Of a stretch of 30,904 nt of DNA, positions 7,506-16,104 are shown in pieces. Source of the stretch: an uncultured Mobilibacterium sp. (lineage in GTDB: Bacteria; Bacillota; Clostridia; Peptostreptococcales; Anaerovoracaceae). Position 1 is the first letter of the stretch. Each line of letters opens with the position of its first letter. The notes beneath the pieces are model-generated. The model had not been told where the DNA came from and ran no database searches. It saw only the letters and a list, made by a program, of their open reading frames with translations. Made by a program: the position numbers and the translations under genes. Location of the stretch: positions 1 to 30,904 of the forward strand of contig CAMYCF010000011.1 of the NCBI GenBank assembly GCA_947254375.1, given 5' to 3'.

Positions 7506-7847
7506 TTATACGAGCTCGAGATATACAACTTCCGCATCGTCACCGTGCCTCGGTCCGAGCTTAAGTATCCTCGTGTAGCCGCCGTTTCTGTCCGCGTACT
7601 TAGGAGCGATTTCATCAAACAGCTTGGTGACTACGCTTTCGTCGAAGACGTATTCGAGCACCTGTCTCCTCGCGTGGAGATCACCGTGCTTTGCAAGAGT
7701 GATGAGCTTTTCAGCGAGTTTGCGGGCCTCTTTCGCTCTGCATTCGGTAGTCGTTATCCTACCCTCTCTGAAAAGGTCGGTCACTAAATTTCTCAGCATG
7801 GATTTTCTGTGTGCAGAATTTCTGCCCAGCTTTCTGTAACCGTACAT
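7506..7847 (-). CDS. rplQ: 50S ribosomal protein L17
   Basis: Large-subunit protein near the peptide exit region. It has 113 residues, the short bacterial form. The start MYGYRKLGRNSAHRKSMLRN matches the family's N-terminal rRNA-binding segment, and the end EVVYLELV is typical. It is the last gene of the alpha operon, 17 bases after rpoA, and is followed by two terminators. Confidence 0.97.
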   Translation of the reverse strand: MYGYRKLGRNSAHRKSMLRNLVTDLFREGRITTTECRAKEARKLAEKLITLAKHGDLHARRQVLEYVFDESVVTKLFDEIAPKYADRNGGYTRILKLGPRHGDDAEVVYLELV

Positions 7848-7864
7848 CCATTTACTCCTTTCGA

Positions 7865-8821
7865 TTAGTTATCATCTTCCGGTTTGAAACTCAGTCCGAG
7901 TTTCTCCAGTTTGGCTTTGATCTCGGTTATCGACTTGTCGCCGAGATTCCTGAGATGTCTTACATCATTCTCCGTATAACCGATGAGCTGCTCGACCGTG
8001 AAGATCGACGCCCTTCTCAGTCCGTTGTACGGACGTGCCGGAAGTTCCAGTTCCTCGATAGTCATCTCGAGGGCCTTATCCTTCCCGCTCTCTTCCTTCT
8101 CTGCCATGAAAGTTCTTTCTCCCATGTCGGAACCGAGTTCAATGAACAGATCGAGATGTTCCTTCATTATCTGCGCCGCGATCGCGATACCTTCGTCAGG
8201 TTCGATCGAGCCGTCGGTCCAGAGGTCTAAAATGAGCTTATCGAAGTTCGTTACTTCTCCCGCTCTCACGTCTTCGACCGTAAAATTAACTCTCGTAACA
8301 GGGGTAAAGATGGAGTCGATAAAAATCGCATCGATCTCCTTGATCTCTTTGCTCCTCGTATTCTTGTTCTGTTCAGCCGGAACGTAGCCGCGTCCCGTGT
8401 CCATCCACATTGTCATCTCGAGCTGAGCATTCTTCTCGAGGGTCGCGATGTGGAGGTCCGGATTGTGGATGTGTATCCCCGGATTTGCCACGATGTCGGC
8501 AGCGGTCACTTCTTTGGGGCCGACCGCCGCTATTACGGCTTTCTTGTTCTCTTCGTCTTTATCGATACTGACCGAAAGTCTCTTGAGGTTCAAAATGATT
8601 TCGGTAACATCTTCCTTGACGTGATCTATCGTTGCAAATTCATGCTCAACGCCGCTGATCCTTATCGCGGTGATCGCCGCTCCCGGCAGTGAGCTGAGAA
8701 GGATCCTTCTCATGCTGTTGCCGAGGGTCGTTCCGTAGCCTCTCTCGAGAGGGGCTACTACGACTCTTCCGTGACGACCGTCTTCGTCGATATCAATATT
8801 TATTTTTGGCTCTACGATCAT
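7865..8821 (-). CDS. rpoA: DNA-directed RNA polymerase subunit alpha
   Basis: Scaffold subunit that dimerises to start RNA polymerase assembly. The 318 residues comprise an N-terminal domain with the family signatures GRVVVAPLERGYGTTLGNSMRRILLSSLPGA-like at 19-48 and a C-terminal domain from about residue 245 (IEELELPARPYNGLRRASI, then the helix-hairpin-helix part LRNLGDKSITEIKAKL) that binds UP-element DNA and activators. It lies between rpsD and rplQ, the standard place. Length is normal and no key segment is missing. Confidence 0.98.
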   Translation of the reverse strand: MIVEPKINIDIDEDGRHGRVVVAPLERGYGTTLGNSMRRILLSSLPGAAITAIRISGVEHEFATIDHVKEDVTEIILNLKRLSVSIDKDEENKKAVIAAVGPKEVTAADIVANPGIHIHNPDLHIATLEKNAQLEMTMWMDTGRGYVPAEQNKNTRSKEIKEIDAIFIDSIFTPVTRVNFTVEDVRAGEVTNFDKLILDLWTDGSIEPDEGIAIAAQIMKEHLDLFIELGSDMGERTFMAEKEESGKDKALEMTIEELELPARPYNGLRRASIFTVEQLIGYTENDVRHLRNLGDKSITEIKAKLEKLGLSFKPEDDN

Positions 8822-8870
8822 CTGTTCCTCCCCCTAAATAAACCAGATACAACTTTCATTATACGAGCGA

Positions 8871-9458
8871 CTATCTGGAATAGAACTCGATGATGTAACG
8901 CTCTTCGATAGGCAGATCGATATCTTCGCGTTCAGGAGCCGTAAGGATCTTTCCTTCCAGCTTGTCGAGGTCGATCTCGATCCACTTAGGAGTCGTTATT
9001 ACCATCTCTCTGAGTTCCTTGAACTTAGGAGAAGACTTTGATTTCTCTCTGACCGAAACTACATCTCCGGCGTGGAGTTCCATCGAAGGGATGTTCGCTT
9101 TCTTTCCGTTTACGAGGAAGTGTCCGTGATTGACAAGCTGTCTCGCTTCTCTTCTCGTAGCGGCGAATCCCATTCTGAAAACTACGTTTTCGAATCTGCT
9201 TTCCAGCATCGTGAGAAGGTTGGCGGCAGCTCCGCCCGGTCTCTTCGAAGCCTTGTCGAAAGTGTTTCTGAACTGTTTCTCCTGCATTCCGTAAAGGAAT
9301 TTGACTTTCTGCTTTTCAGCGAGCTGGATGCCGTATTCGCTCTTTTTACGTCTGCTCTGCTGAACCTGCCTTTTTGATTTTTTATTTATGCCCATGTACT
9401 GAGGAGCAATGCCGAGTGCTTTAGCTCTCTTGAGTACGGGTTCTCTGTTTCTGGCCAT
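8871..9458 (-). CDS. rpsD: 30S ribosomal protein S4 (zinc-free form)
   Basis: Primary 16S rRNA-binding protein and an assembly initiator. It has 195 residues. The N-terminal region (MARNREPVLKRAKALG) lacks the cysteine cluster of the zinc-binding form. The S4 RNA-binding fold is seen in LESRFENVVFRMGFAATRREARQLVNHGHFLVNG-like sequence (about 86-119), and the protein ends YIIEFYSR. It sits between rpsK and rpoA as part of the alpha operon, whereas in Bacillus subtilis rpsD lies elsewhere. S4 is a known autoregulator in several bacteria. Confidence 0.97.
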   Translation of the reverse strand: MARNREPVLKRAKALGIAPQYMGINKKSKRQVQQSRRKKSEYGIQLAEKQKVKFLYGMQEKQFRNTFDKASKRPGGAAANLLTMLESRFENVVFRMGFAATRREARQLVNHGHFLVNGKKANIPSMELHAGDVVSVREKSKSSPKFKELREMVITTPKWIEIDLDKLEGKILTAPEREDIDLPIEERYIIEFYSR

Positions 9459-9480
9459 CTATATCTGATCCTCCTTTCGA

Positions 9481-9876
9481 TTAGACTCTTCTCTTCTTCG
9501 GCGGTCTGCATCCGTTGTGCGGGATAGGCGTAATGTCCTTTATCATCGTGATGTTGAGACCGGCAGTCTGAAGCGCTCTTATAGCGGCTTCTCTTCCGGA
9601 TCCCGGACCTTTTACGTATACTTCCACGCTTTTGAGACCGTGCTCCATAGCGGCTTTTGCAGCCGCCTCCGCAGCGTTCTGTGCGGCGAAAGGAGTTGAT
9701 TTTCTCGAACCTTTGAAACCGTTCGATCCCGCGCTCGACCAAGACAGCGCGTTACCGTCCATATCTGTCAGAGTTACCAGGGTATTGTTAAAAGTGGATT
9801 GGATGTGAGCCTGGCCTCTTTCGATGTTTTTACGTTCTCTTTTTTTCTTTCTAACTGTTTTCTTAACAGCAGCCAT
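9481..9876 (-). CDS. rpsK: 30S ribosomal protein S11
   Basis: Small-subunit platform protein near the Shine-Dalgarno duplex. It has 131 residues and the family motifs HIQSTFNNTLVTLTD, GRKST-like GSRKSTPFAAQ, and the basic C-terminus PIPHNGCRPPKKRRV. It starts 19 bases after rpsM and is followed by rpsD after 22 bases. Confidence 0.98.
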   Translation of the reverse strand: MAAVKKTVRKKKRERKNIERGQAHIQSTFNNTLVTLTDMDGNALSWSSAGSNGFKGSRKSTPFAAQNAAEAAAKAAMEHGLKSVEVYVKGPGSGREAAIRALQTAGLNITMIKDITPIPHNGCRPPKKRRV

Positions 9877-9895
9877 AATTCTCTACCTCCTCACT

Positions 9896-10261
9896 CTATT
9901 TTTTCTTACCCGCGAGTCTCTTAGGTCCCTTGCGGGTCCTCGCGTTGGTCTTGGTGTTCTGACCTCTTACGGGCAGACCTCTCCTGTGTCTGATACCGCG
10001 ATAGCTTCCGATCTCCATCAGTCTCTTGATGTTGAGGGAAGTTTCTCTTCTGAGGTCACCTTCCGTCATGATTTCGCTGTCGATGATCTTTCTGATCTCT
10101 CCGGCGTCCTCTTCGGTCAGATCCTGAACTCTGATGTTAGGGTCGATCCCTGCTTTCTGCAGGATCTTCCTCGATGTCGAAAGACCTATTCCGTAGATAT
10201 ATGTGAGTCCGATCTCGACTCTCTTATCCTTCGGCAGGTCCACTCCGGCAATTCTTGCCAT
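9896..10261 (-). CDS. rpsM: 30S ribosomal protein S13
   Basis: Head protein of the small subunit that contacts the P-site tRNA and the 50S subunit. It has 121 residues: start MARIAGVDLPKDKRVEIGLT, the helix-two-turn-helix GIGLSTSRKIL, SYRGIRHRRGLPVRGQ and a lysine-rich tail ending KRLAGKKK. AAAGGAGG precedes the ATG. It heads the alpha block after an unusually long 134-base gap from rpmJ. Confidence 0.98.
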   Translation of the reverse strand: MARIAGVDLPKDKRVEIGLTYIYGIGLSTSRKILQKAGIDPNIRVQDLTEEDAGEIRKIIDSEIMTEGDLRRETSLNIKRLMEIGSYRGIRHRRGLPVRGQNTKTNARTRKGPKRLAGKKK

Positions 10262-10395
10262 GTTGTTCCTCCTTTCCTATCTTCCGTCACCTCTCCGGGG
10301 GTGATATAGACAGGGGTTCTGATTGATTTTGCTGCACCGTGTTCCCGGCAAAACGGCGCGTTATATTTTGTAAAAAATTATAACCTGTTGTTTTT
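10262..10395 (-). other. Long spacer between rpmJ and rpsM, possible regulatory leader
   Basis: This is the largest untranslated gap inside the superoperon. On the minus strand it contains a TATAAT without a good -35 partner, an AT-rich stretch, and a hairpin TCACC-(8 nt)-GGTGA just before the rpsM ribosome binding site. It may hold an internal promoter or a site for ribosomal-protein feedback, as the alpha operon leader does in enterobacteria. Neither is shown. Confidence 0.35.
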
Positions 10396-10509
10396 CTAGC
10401 CTTGTCTCTGCTTGTGCTTAGGGTTCTCGCAGATAACCATTACTTTACCGTTTCTCTTGATTATCTTGCACTTTTCGCAAATAGGCTTTACCGAAGCTCT
10501 TACCTTCAT
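10396..10509 (-). CDS. rpmJ: 50S ribosomal protein L36 (zinc-binding form)
   Basis: The minus strand encodes a 37-residue protein, MKVRASVKPICEKC at the start and NPKHKQRQG at the end. Zinc ligands Cys11, Cys14, Cys27 and His32 are all present, so this is the C+ form. GGAGG lies about eight bases before the ATG. It sits between infA and rpsM, its standard place. Confidence 0.97.
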   Translation of the reverse strand: MKVRASVKPICEKCKIIKRNGKVMVICENPKHKQRQG

Positions 10510-10552
10510 TTTTTATACCTCCTTACCGTCGCTTGTCCGGCGTCTTTGAATT

Positions 10553-10771
10553 CTATTTCTCTCTCCAAGTGATCCTTCCGCGCGTAAGATCGTACGGTGA
10601 AAGTTCAACTTTTACCCTATCTCCGGGCAGTATCCTGATGTAGTTCATCCTTATTTTCCCCGAAATATGGGCGAGGACTTCAAAGCCGTTTTCGAGCTTC
10701 ACCTTAAACATAGCGTTAGGCTGAGCATCTACTACCGTGCCCATTACTTCGATGGCATTCTTTTTAGACAT
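10553..10771 (-). CDS. infA: Translation initiation factor IF-1
   Basis: OB-fold factor that binds the ribosomal A site during initiation. It has 72 residues, the usual length, with start MSKKNAIEVMGTVVDAQPN, VLAHISGKIRMNYIRILPGD and end LTRGRITWREK. AGGAGG lies six bases before the ATG. It follows map by 11 bases. There is no KOW-domain gene between map and infA, as found in some Bacilli. Confidence 0.98.
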   Translation of the reverse strand: MSKKNAIEVMGTVVDAQPNAMFKVKLENGFEVLAHISGKIRMNYIRILPGDRVKVELSPYDLTRGRITWREK

Positions 10772-10782
10772 ATTCCAGCCTC

Positions 10783-11532
10783 CTACTTCAAGGTGAGCAA
10801 TTCCGGCTCACCGCTTGTGATAACAACGGTATTTTCATAGTGGGCCGACCGTTTTCCGTCGTCGGTGACAACGGTCCAACCGTTCGCCAACTTTCTCGTC
10901 TTATAGGATCCCTGACTTATCATCGGCTCTATCGCGATGACCAGACCCTCTTTGAGTTTCGGGCCGGTCCCCGCTTTGCCGTAATTCGGTACCGGCGGAT
11001 CTTCGTGAAGATCTCTTCCGATGCCGTGTCCGAGGTACTCCCTTATGACGCCGAAGCCGTAGCTTTCGGCATGCTGCTGTACGGCGTGGCCTATATCGTG
11101 GAGCCTGTTTCCGACTCTGCAGAATTCCACGCCCTTGAAGAAGCTCTCGCGTGTGACCCTTATGAGTTCAGCCGCTTCGTCGCTTACGACCCCGACGGGG
11201 TATGTCCTCGCAGCGTCGCTGCAGTAGCCCCTGTACGTCGAGCCCGTGTCGACGCTCACGATATCCCCTTCCTTCAGTATCCTGTCGGGAGAAGGGATCC
11301 CGTGAACTACTTCTTCGTTGACGGATACGCAGGCCGCAGCCGGAAATCCGCCGTATCCTTTGAATGTCGGAGACATTTTATAGTGATCGATCTTTCCCTC
11401 CACGAATGTGTCGATGTCCTTCGTGGAAATACCCGGTTTAACGAAATCTTCAAGTTCTTTCAAGATCTCTCCGGTCACCTTTGCCGCCTCGCGCATCATA
11501 TCGATTTCGCGTTTTGACTTGATGATGATCAT
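10783..11532 (-). CDS. map: Type I methionine aminopeptidase
   Basis: Removes the initiator methionine from nascent proteins whose second residue is small. It has 249 residues. The five metal ligands are visible: Asp95 (SVDTG), Asp106 (CSDAART), His169 (LGHGIG), Glu202 (AIEPM) and Glu233 (YENTVV), with the catalytic-site histidine His77 in VVHGIP. No N-terminal zinc or SH3-binding extension is present. Its ATG shares one base with the adk stop codon (TAATG), so translation is coupled. Confidence 0.98.
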   Translation of the reverse strand: MIIIKSKREIDMMREAAKVTGEILKELEDFVKPGISTKDIDTFVEGKIDHYKMSPTFKGYGGFPAAACVSVNEEVVHGIPSPDRILKEGDIVSVDTGSTYRGYCSDAARTYPVGVVSDEAAELIRVTRESFFKGVEFCRVGNRLHDIGHAVQQHAESYGFGVIREYLGHGIGRDLHEDPPVPNYGKAGTGPKLKEGLVIAIEPMISQGSYKTRKLANGWTVVTDDGKRSAHYENTVVITSGEPELLTLK

Positions 11533-12182
11533 TATTTGTCACCGATCCTTTTTACGATCTCGCAGAACAGGTCGTCGAGTGCCTGCTCTCCGTCGAACTC
11601 GGCGAGCTTACCGGATTCCTTGTAGTATCCGATAAGAGGTGCCGTCTGATCGTCGTAAACTTTTATTCTGTTCTCGACCGTTTCTTTGTTGTCGTCGGCG
11701 CGTTGGATAAGCTCTCCGCCGCACTTGTCGCAAATGCCCTCTTTCTTCGGAGGCAGGTTCACGATGTGATATCCGGCTCCGCAGACTTTGCAAACTCTCC
11801 TGCCCGTCAGTCTGTCGATCAACGTCCTTTTCTTTACGTTGAGGTCGATGACGATGTCGAGTTCCTGTCCGTGCTCCGATAAAAACTCATCGAGTTTCTC
11901 GGCCTGAAATACCGTTCTCGGAAAACCGTCCAGGAGGAAACCGTTCTTGCAGTCGTCTGCGAGGAGCCTGTCCGTCGCGATCTCGACTACCAGTTCATCC
12001 GGTACGAGTTTGCCGGCGTTCATGTACTCCTGCGCTCTTTTACCGAGTTCGGTCCCTTCCTTTATATTTTTACGGAAAATGTCTCCCGTCGAAATATGAG
12101 GTACACCGTATTTTTCTACAAGCTTCGCGGCCTGAGTGCCTTTACCGGCACCCGGAGGCCCAAGTAAAATTGCTCTAAGCAT
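11532..12182 (-). CDS. adk: Adenylate kinase (long, zinc-lid form)
   Basis: Catalyses AMP + ATP to 2 ADP. It has 216 residues. P-loop GPPGAGKGT (8-16), AMP-binding STGDIFR (31-37), DGFPRT (85-90), and a lid domain (about 127-164) with four cysteines Cys131, Cys134, Cys151, Cys154 that bind zinc, as usual in Gram-positive bacteria. GAGGAG lies about seven bases before the ATG. It lies between secY and map and overlaps map by one base. Confidence 0.98.
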   Translation of the reverse strand: MLRAILLGPPGAGKGTQAAKLVEKYGVPHISTGDIFRKNIKEGTELGKRAQEYMNAGKLVPDELVVEIATDRLLADDCKNGFLLDGFPRTVFQAEKLDEFLSEHGQELDIVIDLNVKKRTLIDRLTGRRVCKVCGAGYHIVNLPPKKEGICDKCGGELIQRADDNKETVENRIKVYDDQTAPLIGYYKESGKLAEFDGEQALDDLFCEIVKRIGDK

Positions 12183-12246
12183 TTTTATTCTCCTCTCGAG
12201 CGAACCGACGATAAGCTGAGTTCGCCTTAAACATCAGTTATACAGG

Positions 12247-13527
12247 CTATTTCAAAAATCCTTGATAGTTCCTCATGAGCATCTGGTTCTCAAGCTGCTG
12301 CACCGTGTCGAGAGCAACACCTACAGCGATCAGGAGCGATGTTCCTCCGAACGCGATGTGGAACGGAGTGAATGTGCTTATGATCGTCGGGATGGTCGCT
12401 ACGAACGCGAGGAAGATTCCTCCCGCGAAGCAGAGCCTGCCCATTATCCTCGAAAGATACTCTACGGTCGCTTCTCCCGGTCTGATTCCCGGAATGAATC
12501 CGCCATTCTGTCTCATCTGGTTCGCGACTTCAACAGGGTTGAACGTTATCGTCGTGTAGAAGTACGTGAAGAAGATGGTGAGTAAAATATTCAGTATCGC
12601 GTATACCCATACTCCCGGGTTCCCCGACGGCGACAGGTACTTCGTAACGAAGTCCGTAAAATGCGTGTTAGGGAAGAAGTATGTTATCGTGAGCGGGAAC
12701 TGTACCAGCGAGAGCGAGAAGATGATCGGAATAACGCCGGCCTGGTTTACCTTCATAGGTATGTGGGTCGACTGTCCGCCGTACATCTTTCTTCCTACGA
12801 CTCTCTTTGCATACTGTACCGGGATCTTTCTTACGCCCTGCTGCATCTGGATGATCATCATGGTCACGAGGATCGAGATGATAACGAACGCGATGATCGC
12901 GATCGGGCTTACCGTTCCCTCGGAGGCCTGCGCGTGCATGCCCCTTACCATGGAAGGCATCCTTGCGACGATACCGGCGAAGATTATGAGCGATATGCCG
13001 TTTCCGACTCCGTGCTCGTTGATCTGCTCTCCGAGCCACATGAGGAACGCCGTTCCTGCAGTGAGCACCGTGATGATTACTATGAGCGTCAGCGGGGTCT
13101 TGTTTACGATCGCCTTGTGGAAAAGACCGATCGTAAGTCCCGTCGCCTGGATGAGTCCGAGCACTACCGTCAGATAACGGGTGATCTGAGCCATCTTTTT
13201 ACGACCTTCGTTGCCCTCTTTTGCCAAACGTTCGAAATACGGGAACGCAATGGTCAAAAGTTGCACGATGATCGATGCCGTAACATAAGGCGTTATGCTG
13301 AGTGCAAAAATCGTGAAGTTACTGAAAGCTCCTCCCGAAAAAAGGTCGAATAAGTCGAGCAACCCCTTATCTCCCGAGAACATCTGAGCGAGGTACGCCC
13401 TGTTGATGCTCGGTACCGGGATGTTGGAGCCTATCCTGAAAACGACCAGCATGAGGAGGGTAAAAATCATCTTTTTCCTGATCTCCTCGATGTGCCACGC
13501 TTTCGATAGGGTTTTTACCAGTTGCAT
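12247..13527 (-). CDS. secY: Preprotein translocase subunit SecY
   Basis: Membrane channel of the Sec pathway, where SRP-targeted and SecA-driven proteins cross. It has 426 residues with about ten transmembrane helices. Family signatures include an early GSNIPVPSIN segment, FSGGAFSNFTIFALSITPYVTASI-like sequence in the plug and second helix (about 65-88), FNPVEVANQMRQNGGFIPGIRPG in the C-terminal half, and the end LMRNYQGFLK. It starts one base after the rplO stop codon, with AGAGG inside rplO as its ribosome binding site, so the pair is coupled. Confidence 0.98.
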   Translation of the reverse strand: MQLVKTLSKAWHIEEIRKKMIFTLLMLVVFRIGSNIPVPSINRAYLAQMFSGDKGLLDLFDLFSGGAFSNFTIFALSITPYVTASIIVQLLTIAFPYFERLAKEGNEGRKKMAQITRYLTVVLGLIQATGLTIGLFHKAIVNKTPLTLIVIITVLTAGTAFLMWLGEQINEHGVGNGISLIIFAGIVARMPSMVRGMHAQASEGTVSPIAIIAFVIISILVTMMIIQMQQGVRKIPVQYAKRVVGRKMYGGQSTHIPMKVNQAGVIPIIFSLSLVQFPLTITYFFPNTHFTDFVTKYLSPSGNPGVWVYAILNILLTIFFTYFYTTITFNPVEVANQMRQNGGFIPGIRPGEATVEYLSRIMGRLCFAGGIFLAFVATIPTIISTFTPFHIAFGGTSLLIAVGVALDTVQQLENQMLMRNYQGFLK

Positions 13528-13528
13528 G

Positions 13529-13969
13529 TTAGATGACCTCTACCTTTCCTCCGGCCGCCTCGATTTTTTCGGTAGCACTCTTGGTGAATTTGGCCGCTTT
13601 TACCGTGAGCTTCTTTTCGATCTCACCGTTTCCGAGCACTTTCACTCCGTCGATGACCTGCTTGACCATTCCGGAGTTCTTCATGAGCTCGAGATCCACA
13701 ACAGTACCGTCTTCAAATCTGTTAAGGTCTTTAACGTTTACTTCTGCATATACCTTTGCAAAATTATTTGTGAAGCCCCTCTTCGGGATCCTTCTGTACA
13801 GCGGCATCTGGCCTCCCTCGAAGCCGAGTCTTACTCCGCCGCCGCTCCTGGATTTCTGGCCCTTCGTACCTCTTCCGCCGGTCTTTCCCTGTCCGGAACC
13901 GATACCGCGACCCCTCCTCTTAGTATTCTTTGTTGAACCTTCCGGAGCTTTAAGTTCGTGAAGTCTCAT
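13529..13969 (-). CDS. rplO: 50S ribosomal protein L15
   Basis: 23S rRNA-binding protein with a long glycine-rich N-terminal extension that reaches into the subunit. It has 146 residues: start MRLHELKAPEGSTKNTKRRGRGIGSGQGKTGGRGTKGQ-like, then RSGGGVRLGFEGGQMPLYRRIPKRGF, and end AAGGKVEVI. It lies between rpmD and secY. Confidence 0.98.
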   Translation of the reverse strand: MRLHELKAPEGSTKNTKRRGRGIGSGQGKTGGRGTKGQKSRSGGGVRLGFEGGQMPLYRRIPKRGFTNNFAKVYAEVNVKDLNRFEDGTVVDLELMKNSGMVKQVIDGVKVLGNGEIEKKLTVKAAKFTKSATEKIEAAGGKVEVI

Positions 13970-13984
13970 GATCTTCGTACCTCC

Positions 13985-14167
13985 TTAATTCTCTTCTACT
14001 TTCAGAAGGTGTGAGACCTTGAAGATCGCACCGCGCGTCGCCGGTGAATCCTGAAGTTCCACACTCTGGTGGAGCTTTCTGAGTCCAAGTGCCTCAACAG
14101 TCTTCCTTTGTTTTGGAGTAGCTCCGATCGGGCTCTTTACAAGAGTGATTTTCAATGTCTTTGCCAT
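13985..14167 (-). CDS. rpmD: 50S ribosomal protein L30
   Basis: Small 60-residue large-subunit protein of the ferredoxin-like fold: start MAKTLKITLVKSPIGATPKQ, then TVEALGLRKLHQSVE, and the conserved end GAIFKVSHLLKVEE. It follows rpsE by 12 bases and precedes rplO by 15. Confidence 0.97.
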   Translation of the reverse strand: MAKTLKITLVKSPIGATPKQRKTVEALGLRKLHQSVELQDSPATRGAIFKVSHLLKVEEN

Positions 14168-14179
14168 TTAAGCTACCTC

Positions 14180-14683
14180 CTATCCAAGTATTTCTTCAGG
14201 TGTTTTACCGCGGCGTTTCGCAACTTCTTCGACCGTGGTGAGGTTTTTGAGTCCCTCGAGGGTCGCCAAAGCCATATTTCCGGTGTTGCTCGATCCGAGC
14301 GATTTAGCCGTTACGTCCCTGATTCCGGCAGCTTCGAGAACGACACGTACGGACGATCCCGCGATAACTCCGGTACCTTCAGGCGAAGGCATGATGAGGA
14401 CTTTACCCGCTCCGAAATTTCCGACTACCGGATGAGGTACTGTCGTACCGACGGTAGGGACATAAATCAATTTCTTTTTAGCATCTTCTATAGCTTTTCT
14501 TACAGCTTCAGGAATCTCGAGTGCCTTGCCCTGACCGATACCTACGTGTCCTTCTCCGTCTCCGACGACGAGGGTCACGCTGAACCTGATGTTTCTTCCG
14601 CCTTTTACGGTCTTGGCAACACGTCTTATATTAACGATATTCTCAGTAAGCTCAAGCTTGGATGCATCTACTTTACTGCGCAT
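14180..14683 (-). CDS. rpsE: 30S ribosomal protein S5
   Basis: Fidelity-related protein at the mRNA entry site. I start it at MRSKVDASKLELTENI (167 residues) because GGGAGG lies seven bases before this ATG. A reading frame 14 codons longer begins inside rplR and has no such site. The motifs NIRRVAKTVKGGRNIRFSVTLVVGDGEGHVG-like (about 16-45) and the second domain with SSNTGNMALATLEGL are typical. It lies between rplR and rpmD. Confidence 0.97.
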   Translation of the reverse strand: MRSKVDASKLELTENIVNIRRVAKTVKGGRNIRFSVTLVVGDGEGHVGIGQGKALEIPEAVRKAIEDAKKKLIYVPTVGTTVPHPVVGNFGAGKVLIMPSPEGTGVIAGSSVRVVLEAAGIRDVTAKSLGSSNTGNMALATLEGLKNLTTVEEVAKRRGKTPEEILG

Positions 14684-14696
14684 TCCGTTTCCTCCC

Positions 14697-15062
14697 TTAG
14701 AATAACAATCCCGCTTCGCGTGCACCTTCTGCGAGTTCTTTGACTCTTCCGTGATAGAGGTATCCGCCTCTGTCGAAGGTGATCTCTTTGATGCCTTTGG
14801 CGAGGGCTCTCTCTGCGAGTGCCTTTCCGACCTTGCCGGCCGCTTCTTTGTTTCCGCCGTTAGCGATCTCAGCCTTGAGCTCTTTGTCCGTCGAGGATGC
14901 GGCTACCAAAGTCCTGCCGTTGACATCATCGATGATCTGAGCCGAAATGTTGCTGTTGGATCTGAACACGCACAATCTCGGTTTCTCGGGAGTACCGAAA
15001 ACGTTTTTCCTGACTCTGGCATGTCTTTTGAGCCTTTTGTCATTTCTGCTTTCTTTTGCCAT
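14697..15062 (-). CDS. rplR: 50S ribosomal protein L18
   Basis: 5S rRNA-binding protein of the central protuberance. It has 121 residues: basic start MAKESRNDKRLKRHARVRKN, then PRLCVFRSNSNISAQIIDD, and a C-terminal half with FDRGGYLYHGRVKELAEGAREAGL. It lies between rplF and rpsE in the spc block. Confidence 0.98.
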   Translation of the reverse strand: MAKESRNDKRLKRHARVRKNVFGTPEKPRLCVFRSNSNISAQIIDDVNGRTLVAASSTDKELKAEIANGGNKEAAGKVGKALAERALAKGIKEITFDRGGYLYHGRVKELAEGAREAGLLF

Positions 15063-15080
15063 TTTTCGTTACCTCCCTTC

Positions 15081-15626
15081 CTATGCGGTCGCTCCGCTCT
15101 TGCCTTCCTTCTTGTGAATAACTTCTCCTTCGTAGATGATTCCCTTGCCCTTGTAAGGTTCAGGTTTTCTCCACGCCCTGATGTTCGCCGCGTAGTTTCC
15201 TACGAGCGCTTTGTCTGCGCCTTTGACGATGACCGTATTGGCATCAGGTGTCTCGGTCGTGATCCCTTCAGGATCCTTCATTTCTATAGGGTGCGAATAT
15301 CCGAGCTTCATTACGAGCGTGTCGCCCTGTTTTGCTACGGAATATCCGACTCCGTTGACCGTCATTTTCTTTGCGAATCCGTCGGTGACTCCTACGATCA
15401 TGTTGTTGATGACCGTTCTCGCAAGTCCGTGCTGCGATGCCATCTCTCTCGTGTCGGATGGTCTCGATACGGTGAGGACTCCGTCGTTGATCTCGATCTT
15501 CAGGTTCTCGTCTACTTTGTTCGAAAGCTGACCGTTGGGACCTTTTACCGTTATCAGGTTCTTCTCACCTACCGTTATTTCAACGCCGGCAGGGACTGTC
15601 ACCGGTCTTATACCTATTCTTGACAT
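15081..15626 (-). CDS. rplF: 50S ribosomal protein L6
   Basis: Large-subunit protein near the factor-binding site. It has 181 residues with two similar beta-alpha domains: start MSRIGIRPVTVPAGVEITV, VKGPNGQLS, and the C-terminal signature RKPEPYKGKGIIYEGEVI. It lies between rpsH and rplR. Confidence 0.98.
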   Translation of the reverse strand: MSRIGIRPVTVPAGVEITVGEKNLITVKGPNGQLSNKVDENLKIEINDGVLTVSRPSDTREMASQHGLARTVINNMIVGVTDGFAKKMTVNGVGYSVAKQGDTLVMKLGYSHPIEMKDPEGITTETPDANTVIVKGADKALVGNYAANIRAWRKPEPYKGKGIIYEGEVIHKKEGKSGATA

Positions 15627-15636
15627 TGTCTACCTC

Positions 15637-16035
15637 CTACCAAACGTAACAAATAACTTCGCCGCCGACTCCGAGCTTACGCGCTTCTTTGTCGGTCATA
15701 ACGCCCTTCGATGTCGAGATGATCGCTATTCCGAGGCCTCCCAAAACTTTAGGGATCTCTTCGGATTTAGCGTAGACCCTGAGGCCCGGCTTCGATATCT
15801 TCTTTATTCCGTAAATAGTCTTCTCTTTGTTAGGACCGTATTTGAGTTCGACTCTGATGGTTCCCCGAGCATTGTCATCGATGATCTCGTATCCGTTGAT
15901 GAAACCTTCGTTCTTCAGGATCTCGGCAATCGATTTCTTAATGTTGGAAGCAGGGATATCAGCAGTCTTGTGTCCTGCCGTGTTGGCATTCCTGATTCTT
16001 GTCAGCATATCCGCTATCGGATCTGTCATTGCCAT
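15637..16035 (-). CDS. rpsH: 30S ribosomal protein S8
   Basis: 16S rRNA-binding protein and, in enterobacteria, the spc operon repressor. I start it at MAMTDPIADMLTRIRNAN (132 residues, the usual length) because AAAGGAG lies about ten bases before that ATG. A longer frame beginning 12 codons earlier has no supporting site. The C-terminal signature KARKLGVGGEVICYVW is present with ISTSKGVMTD before it. Confidence 0.97.
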   Translation of the reverse strand: MAMTDPIADMLTRIRNANTAGHKTADIPASNIKKSIAEILKNEGFINGYEIIDDNARGTIRVELKYGPNKEKTIYGIKKISKPGLRVYAKSEEIPKVLGGLGIAIISTSKGVMTDKEARKLGVGGEVICYVW

Positions 16036-16104
16036 AACAGTGTTTCTCCTTTCTTTACGCGGTTCCCGCACCTTTCTCCGGCGACGGGCCTGCGCAATTT
16101 AGTT

